The position numbers were made by a program, and so were the translations under genes. A stretch of DNA of 64,000 bases. It comes from Ochromonas danica (Eukaryota > Sar > Chrysophyceae > Chromulinales > Chromulinaceae). Each line of letters opens with the position of its first letter. Positions within the stretch are counted from its first letter, which is position 1. Where the stretch lies: contig VKHL01000003.1 of NCBI GenBank assembly GCA_015146655.1, positions 310,001 through 374,000 on the forward strand, written 5' to 3'. Below are positions 54,583-64,000 of the stretch, in pieces. The notes below the pieces were generated by a model. That model was given only the letters and a program-made list of their open reading frames with translations. It did not search any database and was not told the origin of the DNA.

Positions 54583-56871
54583 ATGTCGAAAGGACCTGTG
54601 AAGAATCGTGCACCTGCACCTATTCAAATTAGTGCAGAACAAATTCTACGTGAAGCACAAGAACGTGGTTTAGAAGAAGTGGCTAAACCACCACAACAAT
54701 TTATTACTGATAAAGAAGAATTACTACATTATCAACAAGGCAAAAGAAAAGATTTTGAAGATCAATTACGTCGTCAACGTCAACATGTTGGTTTATGGTG
54801 TCGTTATGCTTTATGGGAAGCATCACAAGAAGATTTTGTACGTGCACGTTCAGTTTTTGAACGTGCTTTAGATATTGATTATCGTAATCCTACATTATGG
54901 TTAAAATATGTTGAAATGGAAATGAAACATAAGTTTATTAATCATGCACGTAATCTATGGGATCGTGCTGTTACTATCTTACCACGTCATGATAGTTTTT
55001 GGTATAAATATAGTTATATGGAAGAAATGATTGGTGCTATTGATAATGCAAGACAAGTCTTTGAAAGATGGATGGAATGGCAACCTGATGATTTAGCATG
55101 GGCTGCATTTATTAAATTTGAAGTAAGACAAGGTGAAATAACACGTGCACGTAATCTATATGAACGTTATATTACTTGTTATCCAACAACAAGAGCTTAT
55201 TTGAAATATGCTAGATGGGAAGAGCATCAAAAACCTATTCAACCACAACGTGCACGTCTAATCTATGAACGTGCATTAGAAAGTATACATGAAAATGAGA
55301 AAATTGAGAAAATTATTATTCAATTTGCACGTTTTGAAGAACGTTGGAAAGAATATGATCGTGCACGTTGTATCTATCAATATGCAATTGATCAATTAAG
55401 TCAAAGAGGTAGTGAAGAAGTTGAAGAAGTTAAAAAGGAATTCATTGCCTTTGAAAAGAAACATGGTGATCGTGCTACTATTGAATCTGTACTATTGCAA
55501 CAAAAGAGAGATTCATATGAAGAACGTTTACAAGCTGATTATTATCATTATGATTTATGGTTTGACTATATTCGCTTAGAAGAAAGTGAATCAAATGATA
55601 TTGATAAGATACGTCAAGTCTATGAACGTGCTGTTAGTTATCGTCCACCAATTTTAGAGAAGAGACATTGGCAACGTTATATCTATCTATGGATTAATTG
55701 GGCAATCTATGAAGAACTTATTGTAGAAGATATTCCACGTGCACGTGAAGTCTATCGTCGTTGTCTTGAAGAAGTTATTCCACATCGTCGTTTTACATTT
55801 GGTAAGATTTGGTTATTAGCAGCACAATTAGAAGTCAGACAAAAGGATCTATCCGCAGCAAGAAAGATCTTAGGAAATGCAATTGGATTATGTGGGAAAG
55901 AGAATATCTTTAAAGGTTATCTTGACTTAGAGTTACAATTAGGAGAAGTTGATCGTTGTCGTTTAATCTATGCCAAGTATTTAGAAAATATGCCAACCAA
56001 TGGACAGGCATGGCGTGCTTTTGCACAATTAGAAGCTAAAGTAGGAGAGATTGAACGAGCTCGTGCTATTTATGAACTTGCCATCTCCTTGGGTGAAATG
56101 GAAATGCCAGAGTTACTATGGAAAGCTTATATTGATATGGAAGTTGCTGAGGGGGAGATTGAACGAGCACGACAACTTTATGAAAGACTTCTCGATCGTA
56201 GTGATCATGTCAAGGTTTGGATCTCATTTGCTACTTTTGAGTTGGAACAGAAGCTTCTTGGAGAACAACAACAACAGCAACAGTCAGAGGAGGAAGAATT
56301 GGGTGCAGTGAGAAGATCTCGTTCTGTCTATGCCAGAGGGTTAGTTAACCTTTCATCTCATACTTGCCTATCATGCTCTGCTTCTTCTTCTCCTCCTCCT
56401 TACTTCCATCTGACTATTGATATTGATATAGGTATGAGATATTGAAGCGTACGGGTCGTAAAGAAGAGCGATTGTCTCTCTTAGAGAGTTGGCGAGACAT
56501 GGAAGCTGATGCTTTGCGTAATGAACTACCAGGCAGTAGTCGTGAGGAACTTGGTTCTGTAGAGAATCGCTTCCCTCGAAAAGTCAAAATGCGTCGTCCT
56601 GTAGAGAATGGAGAAGGAGAAGAAGATTACTTCGACTACATCTTCCCTGATGATGAGAAGAAGTTGGGTAGGTCCATCACCATCATTGTCTTCTCTATTA
56701 GTTGGATATTACATGCTGACCTATATTATTGTATTCTTGTTTGTTTTTGTTATTGTTGTCATAGTGGGTATGAAGCTTCTGGAGAAGGCCTTGGCCTGGA
56801 AGACGTCTGGAGAGAGTGTCTTAGGCAAGCGAACTGCACAGGAGCAGGAGCAGGAGCAGGAGGCTGATTAA
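54583..56871 (+). CDS. CRNKL1: Crooked-neck/Clf1 (CRNKL1) splicing factor with HAT repeats
   Basis: Exons are 54583-56339, 56432-56667 and 56765-56871, giving 699 aa. The start MSKGPVKNRAPAPIQISAEQ and the following ILREAQERGLE match the conserved N-terminus of Crooked neck. More than a dozen half-a-TPR repeats follow (for example WCRYALWEASQEDFVRARSVFERAL, LWLKYVEMEM, WLLAAQLEVRQKDLSAARKIL). In the spliceosome it is a scaffold of the NTC/Prp19 complex. The C-terminus (FPRKVKMRRPVE, then LEKALAWKTSG) is rebuilt by two introns near the 3' end. The frame extends 39 residues upstream as a hydrophobic stretch starting at TTG/ATG-poor sequence, which is rejected. Early codons are almost all A/T-ending. 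Confidence 0.95.
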
Positions 56872-57264
56872 TCAGATGAAGAGCATTGATAGCAGAGTTA
56901 CAGTGATAGTCTATGGCAGAAGCAGATGACACTTGGTGTCTCGTAACAAAGAGTAGTCCCAGTGTTCATATAACAGTGCTATACACACACTCGATGTTGA
57001 TATCTTTTACACTTTGTTCTAGTTTTTCTCTTTCTATGACACTTCATCAACAATAGATTGCATTGTAGTGTATTGGATTGCCAATGCATTTGTCTTTTGG
57101 TTAGCTTAAGACTCACTCTTTCACATTACAGTAAGGTGATAGGTCAAGGCTTGTCTAACAATCTCAGAAGGAACAAGCAAGGAAAGAACAAGCTTTGGTT
57201 TAGTTCATAACAGTTATTGGTACTAGCCAATAGCCAAGGATTGTCATCATCTGCTTGCTTACGA
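56872..57264. other. Convergent spacer (393 bp)
   Basis: This is the shared 3' flank of the Crooked-neck and lumazine synthase genes. No further feature was seen. Confidence 0.5.
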
Positions 57265-57953
57265 TTAGAAGCCAAAGGGTTTCTTACGACTAACTTTCTT
57301 CTTCTTCTCCTCTTCTTCTTTCTCATTCTTTCCATTTCCTTTAGGAACAGGATCAGGATGGAAATTAACAAAAGCAGAAGTAGTTTGTTCATCATCTTCA
57401 CGTTGTTGATTTTGTCCATCCAGACCTAATGCAGAACGACGAGCTAAACCCATCTCAACTGCAGACTTTCCCCAAGAAAGACCTTCATTAGTCTTCCCTG
57501 TACTACGAACTACAGCTTGTTCTTTATTTAAGACCGTTAAGACACCAAAAATAACAGGTACATTAGTATCCAAAGCAACATCCATAATCCCTTGTGCAGT
57601 AGTCTGTGCGATATATTCAAAATGCATGGTATCACCTTTAATAAGACATCCTAGACAAAGAATGACATCAAAACGTCTTGATTGTGCTAAGAATTTCGCT
57701 GTAATAGGTAATTCAAAAGAACCAGGCACATAAGTGACAAAGATGTTGTGTGTGGGTACCCCACAGGCTGTGAGGGACTCATTCACACCATTATAGAGGC
57801 CTTGGATAACGTCAGCGTTCCACCGCGCCATAATAATACCTACACGAACATTGGTCCCATTGAAAGTAGTAGGGAAGCGTACTCCTTCTTTAATGAGTGA
57901 CATGGCAGCATCACTTGGGGGAAGTTCTACTGCTGCTGCCTGCTCACTGCTAC

Positions 57954-57984
<31 letters not shown>

Positions 57985-58209
57985 TTGTTCTTCATCACTC
58001 ATGAAGGAGGTCATGAAGGAGGAGGAGGAGGAGGAGGTAGTAGTGGTGGTAGTAGTGGAAGGGATAGTGGCAGTGAGGAGGTGGTCAGCTTGTCTCATAG
58101 CTAGAAACCTTCGTGTGAGTAAAGAAGGGCTTCGAAAGCTCCAGACTACAAGTAAGAGGGAGAAGAGAAGAAGTGAGGTCAGGCTCATCTTGGAGGAGGA
58201 CATCATCAT
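57265..58209 (-). CDS. ribH: 6,7-dimethyl-8-ribityllumazine synthase, plastid-type leader
   Basis: Single exon of 314 aa. The catalytic core (~105-255) has VGIIMARWNADVIQGLYNGV, VPGSFELPITAKFLAQS, VILCLGCLIKGDTMHFEYIAQTT and VPVIFGVLTVLNKEQAVVRS, with the conserved catalytic His in GDTMHFEYI. It condenses 5-amino-6-ribitylaminouracil with dihydroxybutanone phosphate in riboflavin synthesis. A signal-peptide-like leader (LTSLLLFSLLLVVWS) is followed by F at the likely cleavage site, then a Ser/Arg/Thr-rich stretch, similar to bipartite plastid presequences of red-lineage algae. An acidic run precedes the core. The C-terminus carries an unusual ~50-residue Glu/Lys-rich extension. The ORF before ATG 58209 begins at TTG. 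Confidence 0.93.
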
Positions 58210-58312
58210 ATTCAAGAGGGGATGTGATGAGTAAGTGAAAGATGATGATGATGGAAGAAGATGGAAGGAGAAAGAGAAGTGAGAGAAGCGCGTTTTTCAT
58301 AAACACTTCTGT

Positions 58313-58322
58313 GTTAACTTAA
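58313..58322. promoter_or_regulatory. GTTAACTTAA element
   Basis: This copy of the recurring element lies 104 bp upstream of the lumazine synthase ATG. Confidence 0.5.
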
Positions 58323-58372
58323 TAATGCAAAAACAGCAGCAGCCAACCCAGCAGCATTAACTGCCAAAGATA

Positions 58373-58403
58373 ATTAACTATGCCACCTCAAGGCATAGTT
58401 AAT
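58373..58403. other. Perfect 12 bp inverted repeat upstream of lumazine synthase
   Basis: ATTAACTATGCC (58373-58384) pairs with GGCATAGTTAAT (58392-58403) around the 7 nt loop ACCTCAA. Confidence 0.65.
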
Positions 58404-58808
58404 AAGTCTAGACTCCATTATTAGCAATGTTGATGCTGTATCTGTCATGAGAGTCTCTTGCTGTGACTTCTAATTTAGATGGGACTTATCCAAGGAAAAG
58501 GTTTAAACAGGAAGTTTCAATCAGACCATGAAGGATTAAGATTACATAAAATCATTATCTAGTGATGTATGGTGTGGAGAAAGATAATCTCTCTCAATCC
58601 TTCGAGCGTTAACAGATCAGATCCAACAACAGATATGTAAATCGACGTGTGGCACGCCACAAATAGAAGTCGTGATGTGAGTTTTTCACAAGGACATCTT
58701 GAGTGACGACATGATCGAATTGACCAGTCCGGCTCGTTCGGTTCGCATGGCATCTTCTCTCTTCACCGCACGCGAATTTCGTCACAAGGTAGACGCTAAT
58801 TAAGATCC

Positions 58809-59273
58809 TCATTGAGGAATAAAAATGGGATCATCATAAGAGAATCCCGCCTCTTTGCTTAAGAATGTCCCCGAAATACATAGACGAACACCGGCTGTCT
58901 CATTCAAAAAGTCGAGAATGGAGTCGCTGCCACTTCTTACCTCCTCTTGATGATAGTTCATCAGGAAGCTTGTGGTATTATGAGGAGGTGCAGGGCACTT
59001 GGGCTTGGGACGGGCTGGTCCACGAGCCGACTTCTTTCCAATACTTAGATATTGCTTGGGAGATTCATTGGAAGGTGATGAGAAGATGATGTTCTTATTG
59101 TTTCTTTTCTTCACATCATCTGAGGATTTTACGTAAACCAATTTAACACAACGAGATTTTCGATAAGAATATCTCTTAGCAGGATTTACCTGTTGTGCAC
59201 GATGATGATGTTGTTGTTGAGATCGAGGAAGAATCTTCCTCAAAGTAGTTTGGATCGTTTTCAAGCTTTGCAT
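58809..59273 (-). CDS. Small basic protein with a HEXIM-like PxNTTxFLM motif
   Basis: Single exon of 154 aa. The first ~85 residues are Arg/Lys/Gln/His-rich. At residues ~97-111 the sequence PPHNTTSFLMNYHQEE closely resembles the P-TEFb-inhibiting motif of metazoan HEXIM (PYNTTQFLM.DH..EE), and the residues before it (GKKSARGPARPKPK) are basic. HEXIM's C-terminal coiled coil is not evident. The C-terminus (VRLCISGTFLSKEAGFSYDDPIF) is not recognised. An assignment to HEXIM is therefore only a motif-level suggestion. The 3' end is close to nothing else, and no intron is seen. Confidence 0.6.
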   Translation of the reverse strand: MQSLKTIQTTLRKILPRSQQQHHHRAQQVNPAKRYSYRKSRCVKLVYVKSSDDVKKRNNKNIIFSSPSNESPKQYLSIGKKSARGPARPKPKCPAPPHNTTSFLMNYHQEEVRSGSDSILDFLNETAGVRLCISGTFLSKEAGFSYDDPIFIPQ

Positions 59274-59888
59274 GACAATTATGACAAAATGATGAAAACT
59301 GAAAATGAACTTTTTGTTTTTTCTTTGTTCCTAGGAAAAGGAGAAGGAAAAGGCTTGACAGGGATGAGCTGGAAAAGGAAAAAGGGAAAGCTCTGGTAAT
59401 GAATGACTCTTGCTTGCCCAGCAGCTACGGCAGTGTCTTGTTCTGTGGCTGTGGGCCGGAGGGTTGCTTTGCTTCGCTTTGCTTCGCTTTGGCTTGGCTT
59501 TGGATTGTGACGGAAGACACTGCCGAACAGTTCAACCCCTCTTTTCCCCCCTTTCACCGGGCCGGTCGTGCCTGCGTGGTTGAGGGAAACTGAAGAGGGA
59601 AACCTCAAACTCCGGGGGATCTTCAAGGGACAGAAAAAGGGGAATAGGAAAACCGGTTTCTTTGTCCAGAGCGCGTTTATGACATTACCATATCTCACCT
59701 CCCAAAGCAAATCAATAAAAGATATAGAGTGTTACCATAACGGTCGATTTTGAGTATTTGAATTGATTGACTTTAACAAGTTAGAGTGTCGCAATATTAC
59801 TTTATTACCTACTGCACGCTCTGATCTCTCACAAGACCCAGCAAACAAATATTCAACTTTTATCCAGCATACTCTTATCAGAGAAGGT
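59274..59888. other. Spacer (615 bp)
   Basis: This lies between the HEXIM-motif gene and the 3' end of the Ras-like gene. A short direct repeat of TTGCTTCGCT (near 59465-59495) is the only pattern. The ORFs present are not convincing. Confidence 0.5.
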
Positions 59889-60915
59889 CTACAGAAGAAG
59901 GCACTTGCCCTTCTCCTTCTTATCACCGCCTTCCTTGGAAGCAGACTTGGACTTCTTCTCCTTCTTCTTCTTTCCTGTGCCATCCTCCTCTTCCGCTTCA
60001 TTCGACTTTCCACCGCCAAAGACACCAGCAGCTTGTTCTGCACTTTCTTGGCCTGCCTTGGGGTTCTTGGTCAAGATGCGCTTAATGAGAGTCTCAAAGG
60101 CGTCTCTCACTTTAGTGTTCTCTTTCGCCTAAGATGATTGTAAAAGCCCATCAATCACACGGTAAGTACACGAACACCAACCAATTGAGGAGCAAGTAGA
60201 AAGAAAGAGACTTACCGAGACTTCGAGGAATTGTGCACCAAACTCATCAGCCAAGGCCTTGCCTTCCTCCTTGGAGACCGCACGATCCTTCTTGGCAAGA
60301 TCTGCCTTGTTACCAATGACCACCATAGGCACCTGTTACAAACACCACAGACCAGCAGCACAAGAGAAGAGAAGCAAAGAAACATGAGTTCATCCACCAG
60401 GATCATCACGAATCATATTCATGGTATGCGTAAGGGGATGCGTGGTAATAGTTGAGGTAGCTCAACTCAGCTCAAGCACAGCTCAGGTCAGTACCTTCTT
60501 GTCACGATGAACTCGCAAGATCTGCTCACGAATGCTCTTCAACTCTTCTAAAGTCTGATCATCGACAATGCTATAGACCAACAGAAAGCCATCACCAGTG
60601 TGCATGAAGGTCTCTCTCAGTGGAGTATATTCATCTTGACCGGCAGTATCCAAAATCTCCACTTGTAAAGCCTTGCCATCAATATCCACTGTGGTCTGAT
60701 AGGACTCTTCGATGGTAGGATCATACTAAGAGAGACAAGGAGATAATAATAGACAAAGAGGGGTTAGGAAGTAAACTCTGTCTACTGTGAGGGGCCAAGG
60801 GGGGGCCAGAGGGGGGCCTTACCTTCTCTACCCATCTGCCAACTACAAAACGATTTGTAATAGCAGATTTACCTACACCACCAACACCCATAACAATAAT
60901 CTTAATAGAGGACAT
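59889..60915 (-). CDS. Ras/Rap-type small GTPase with CaaX box
   Basis: Exons are 60823-60915, 60495-60725, 60216-60332 and 59889-60128, giving 226 aa; introns are 97, 162 and 87 bp, all phase 0. G-box motifs are complete: G1 GVGGVGKS, switch I YDPTIEESYQT, G3 DTAGQDEY, G4 GNKADL, and G5 EVSAKE rebuilt across the last intron. The C-terminal hypervariable region is Lys-rich (KKKKEKKSKSASKEGG) and ends CLLL. That CaaX box with terminal Leu predicts geranylgeranylation and plasma-membrane attachment. It belongs to the Ras/Rap/Rheb group; the exact subtype is not resolved. Confidence 0.95.
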
Positions 60916-61169
60916 TTCTATTCTGGATAATCAAAGAAATCTAAAAATGTCTGTCGAGAAAGATCCGAATTGGCCAAGCGTTGTTTGTTGCGCCACGACG
61001 ACAGCCAAAGCCAAGCTAGTCTATTACTATTCACCCACCGCAATATAATGTAATTCCTTATAATCATAATAAAGGATTTACGTATGACAGAAGGGGGTGA
61101 ATGTTGTCTCTTCTCTCTGTCTGGTGAAGATCCAAAAACTAAAAAGAAGCGTCATTGGATCTTGTATGT

Positions 61170-62210
61170 ATGAATAATTTAGGAGATCTATTAGAAAAGT
61201 CTATAGTGAAGTGTTCCTCTACATGGCCAATGGTGGAGAATAGTGGTAGTTCAAATTCATCATCATCGTCATCATCTGGTGACTTCTCTTCTGTCTTCTG
61301 GAGAATTGGTATTACTGCTTCTTTTATTCTTGCTCAAAGGTTTTACTTTGTGAAGAGAAGGTCAATCCTAGCTCAACTTCAAGCACAACAAGCAGCAGCT
61401 AGTCAGACCACATCACTGGATGATCCCTCTGCCACACAAGCAACAACAACAGCAGCAACAGCAGCACCACCTTGTCCCAGCACCACCTCGCTGGCACCAC
61501 ACACTACAGCTGTTAATCCCTTCACACAATCCAATGAAGATTGTTTCAGCACCACTACCACCACCTCCTCGTTGACATCACACACAGGAGTGACAGCCAC
61601 AGCCACAACTGCTATCACTGTCAGTGTCACTAATCCCTTGACTACCCTCACACAATCAAATCAAGAGCTATTAGAAGAATTACATCTCTCTATGGAAGAA
61701 AATCAAATCCTTGTAAAGAAATTAACAGAATCTCAACAAGTGTTAGAAGACTTTCAAAGAGAGAAAGAAGAAGAAATTCATTCTCTAATAGAGAGACATC
61801 AATTAGAAGTGATCCAATATAGAGAAGAAAGGAAACAATTAGAATATCGTATTGACTCTCTAATTGATGAAATTCGTCAATTAAAATTAGATAAAGTCAA
61901 GAAAGTAACAGATTTACATGTTAAACTAGTAGAACAACAACATCAACATGATCAAGAGTTACAATTACATTCACAAGAAGATGATGAGACAGAAGGTAGT
62001 GTTGGAGGAGCAGGAGGAGGAGGAGGGAGGAGGAAAGCTCGTTCTCGTAGTAATAGTCGTTCCTCTACTCCACTACGATCATCTTCTTCCACGAGATCAT
62101 TGACTGGTCATAGTCATAGTAATAGTCGATTCTTCTCATCTCCTCCTACTTCCCTCTCTCTAGACTATTCACCAGGTCAAGCTCTTTTCCTCGAGCCAAC
62201 AGCCCTCTAG
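61170..62210 (+). CDS. Membrane-anchored coiled-coil protein, unknown function
   Basis: Single exon of 346 aa from ATG 61170; the frame begins earlier at a TTG. A probable transmembrane segment (VFWRIGITASFILAQRFYFV, residues ~44-63) is followed by a Thr/Ala/Ser-rich linker. A long coiled coil (~165-265) follows: LEELHLSMEENQILVKKLTE and onward, rich in Glu, Gln and Lys. The C-terminus has a Gly run and an Arg/Ser-rich tail. It shares a 254 bp divergent promoter with the Ras-like GTPase. A tether-like role is possible but speculative. Confidence 0.72.
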   Translation: MNNLGDLLEKSIVKCSSTWPMVENSGSSNSSSSSSSGDFSSVFWRIGITASFILAQRFYFVKRRSILAQLQAQQAAASQTTSLDDPSATQATTTAATAAPPCPSTTSLAPHTTAVNPFTQSNEDCFSTTTTTSSLTSHTGVTATATTAITVSVTNPLTTLTQSNQELLEELHLSMEENQILVKKLTESQQVLEDFQREKEEEIHSLIERHQLEVIQYREERKQLEYRIDSLIDEIRQLKLDKVKKVTDLHVKLVEQQHQHDQELQLHSQEDDETEGSVGGAGGGGGRRKARSRSNSRSSTPLRSSSSTRSLTGHSHSNSRFFSSPPTSLSLDYSPGQALFLEPTAL

Positions 62211-63524
62211 GAAGAGGGAAGAGAAGGAGGAGGAGGAGGAGGAGGTGTTTATCAATCTCTTCTCTAATGGTCTACACTACAGTAAGTCTATTGTCTTCTT
62301 CTTCTTACGTCTGTTGTTGTGTTCTATTCTTTTGTATTTCCTTCTTTTTTGACATATCTCATGATAAGATATATAAGAGATCATGTAGACTAGCTTTCAT
62401 TAATACTGCTTTATACTGTACTGCTTTCATTACTTAGCGAACATCACACAGGTAGTTGTTATAGTAATGCAAGTCAAGGTCAAAGTCAAGGTCAGTCACC
62501 TACCCTGTAACCTGTGGAATAGATTGTAAAGCAGTATTGATTGATTGATTGGTTAATTAATTAATTTAAGAAAAGCAAACATGGTGAACAATGACAAAAG
62601 AAAGGCAAAGGTTGGTTTCTTGTCATTCATTACTAGACTGGACTAGTCTACAGTATAGCAAAGGGTACTGTACTATAGTCTAGGTGAGACAGTAGCAGTA
62701 GCAGACCTACAACAGAGTCAGGTGAAGACCATGTCAAGTCTATCATAACATCTGTCAACTACTACTACTGCTGCCATCACCTCCACTACTATTCCTTCAA
62801 CTAGCAAAGCAACAGCCATGTATTCATCCATAGTGCTTGATTGATTCTACAACTACATATCAAAATATCAAACTAATATCAAACTAATAGTATCATTGTG
62901 ATAAAGAAGAAGATGAAGATGTTGAATCAAATGAAAACTCAATCATCAACGTTATCATCATTACCAACTTCTTCATTGGTGATCTAGATATCAAAAAGAG
63001 CGAATGAATGAATCAGTCAGTTAGTTAGTTCGTCAAGACAGTCAATCAATCAATCAATGATGCATCATTCCTTCTCTTTCATCAAAAGAAGATTTTGTCA
63101 AAAGCAAACAAAGACGCAATACAGCAGTCATTGTTATGATATCGATATTATATTATATATACTAGTATAAAATTAAAAAAGAAAAAAAGGCAAAGAAGGA
63201 ATCGCGAGGAGCAGAACAAGGAAAAGCAAAAAATACTAACTGCAGCACTAGGTCAAGGTCAATGCCAAGGTGAAGTAGAAAGAAGAAAAGAAAAGTTAAG
63301 AAGAGAAGAAAATGGAAGAAAGAGAGAAAGAGAAAGAAAGCAGAGCGACAGAAGAGAGAGAAGAGTGAGAGAGAGAGAAGCGATGTCTAGAGATAGAAAG
63401 ATCAAGAGAAAGCAGTAATATGGTTGTTATTGTCAATATCAATATGATCAAGCTGCTTGACATGTCTGTTAACATGTATTAACATGTCTAGCATCTAACA
63501 TGTGTTAACATGTCTATTCCACTA
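62211..63524. other. Spacer (1.3 kb) without a recognised gene
   Basis: It has a GGA run just after the coiled-coil gene (62225-62246), scattered TCAAGG repeats, a purine-rich tract (63176-63420) and an ACATGT cluster (63460-63513). No ORF or structured RNA is supported. Confidence 0.6.
63460..63513. repeat. Cluster of five ACATGT palindromes
   Basis: Copies start at 63460, 63472, 63482, 63498 and 63508; three are preceded by TTA (TTAACATGT). The cluster sits just 3' of the right-edge gene. Confidence 0.75.
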
Positions 63525-64000
63525 TTAATAACGAAGCTTGACATCAACAATATCTCGTACACCTTTAGCTTGTAACGCAGTAATGATAGTTGGTGCATCC
63601 CAATGATTAGTACCAATATCATCTAAGACATCTGTCACTTCTTCACTACCATCCCTATGTACTACTAGTACTCGACGTATCACAGGATTGACACCACTTC
63701 TACTACTTGATGAACAACAACCACCACCACTAGTAGTAGTCCCAGCCAATAGACCACTACCTGTACTATCACTGGAAATAGTACGCAAACCACCACCATT
63801 ACCACTAACTTTAGGACTAACCAATGTCAAGTAATGATGATCCATACTACCATTACTACCACTACTAGAGGAACGAAGACCTTTAGGACTACGGGTATTA
63901 CTAAATGGTGTTGTTGTTTTTACAATACGATCTACTGAAGTACTAGATAAGATATATTCCTCTACTGGTACTGGACGAACAGTCTGTTGTGATAGTCCTT
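63525..64000 (-). CDS. Partial unknown protein, N-terminus beyond the right edge
   Basis: The minus-strand frame is open from 63998 at the window edge down to a TAA at 63525. The 158 visible residues are therefore a C-terminal fragment, and the in-frame ATG at 63845 is probably internal. The visible part is Ser/Gly/Thr-rich and ends in an ordered-looking block (RRVLVVHRDGSEEVTDVLDD and DAPTIITALQAKGVRDIVDV). That block may be a small beta-alpha domain. It was not matched to a known family. Confidence 0.65.
   Translation of the reverse strand, partial: GLSQQTVRPVPVEEYILSSTSVDRIVKTTTPFSNTRSPKGLRSSSSGSNGSMDHHYLTLVSPKVSGNGGGLRTISSDSTGSGLLAGTTTSGGGCCSSSSRSGVNPVIRRVLVVHRDGSEEVTDVLDDIGTNHWDAPTIITALQAKGVRDIVDVKLRY

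Larger units (their letters stand above)
58210..58808. promoter_or_regulatory. Spacer (599 bp) upstream of lumazine synthase
   Basis: It contains the GTTAACTTAA element at 58313-58322 and a strong hairpin at 58373-58403. No riboswitch or gene was recognised. Confidence 0.5.

Noticed and set aside
58210-58808. FMN or other riboswitch upstream of lumazine synthase
   Set aside because: No conserved RFN-type sequence or multi-helix junction was seen. Only a simple hairpin is present.
59279-59753. Overlapping ORFs of 61-143 codons between the HEXIM-motif gene and the Ras-like gene
   Set aside because: No domain or conserved composition. They overlap on both strands and contain simple repeats.

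Overview
The window is nuclear DNA from a gene-dense microbial eukaryote. I see about 35 protein-coding genes in 64 kb on both strands. Spliceosomal introns are short GT-AG introns, mostly 65-190 bp. There are no operons, rRNAs or convincing tRNAs, and intergenic spacers are often below 200 bp between divergent genes. Several metabolic proteins (lumazine synthase, a Maf-type pyrophosphatase, a TcdA-TatD fusion) begin with a signal-peptide-like hydrophobic leader followed by a Ser/Arg-rich stretch. This suggests, without proving, an alga with a complex red-derived plastid, such as a photosynthetic stramenopile, haptophyte or cryptophyte. Interstitial CCCTAA-type repeats fit a TTAGGG-type telomere.

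Layout. 1-6714 (-): a giant partial protein with two tandem DysF-like/PH/PH units and a Ser/Thr-rich tail. 6899-14440: PQBP1-like splicing factor, SAM methyltransferase, zinc alcohol dehydrogenase, type II membrane protein, two-RRM protein, small zinc-ribbon protein. 14550-24271: GT-A glycosyltransferase, secreted poly-Ser protein, alpha/beta hydrolase, Maf, TcdA-TatD fusion, Rad21 cohesin kleisin. 24272-26024: gene-poor spacer with hairpin, minisatellite and telomere-like repeat. 26025-34021: NEK kinase, UPF0462-PH fusion, second glycosyltransferase, and a SNAP-25-type SNARE containing a DysF domain. 34791-38969: three tandem serine acetyltransferases, two sharing a 450 bp identical tract. 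39392-49316: CDK12/9-like kinase, ER thioredoxin-fold protein, small membrane protein, unknown protein, fucosyltransferase-like protein, argininosuccinate lyase. 50304-53908: three tandem copies of a cysteine-free, Tyr/Ser/Thr-rich secreted protein. 54583-64000: Crooked-neck splicing factor, lumazine synthase, small protein with a HEXIM-like motif, Ras-like GTPase, coiled-coil protein, and a partial gene at the right edge.

The most unusual items are the SNARE with a complete DysF domain between its two SNARE helices, the duplicated DysF/PH giant protein 26 kb away, the TcdA-TatD and UPF0462-PH fusions, the homogenised secreted family, and a recurrent GTTAACTTAA element upstream of at least nine genes. 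Exon joins were made by eye from splice sites and frame continuity; no alignment or database search was run.
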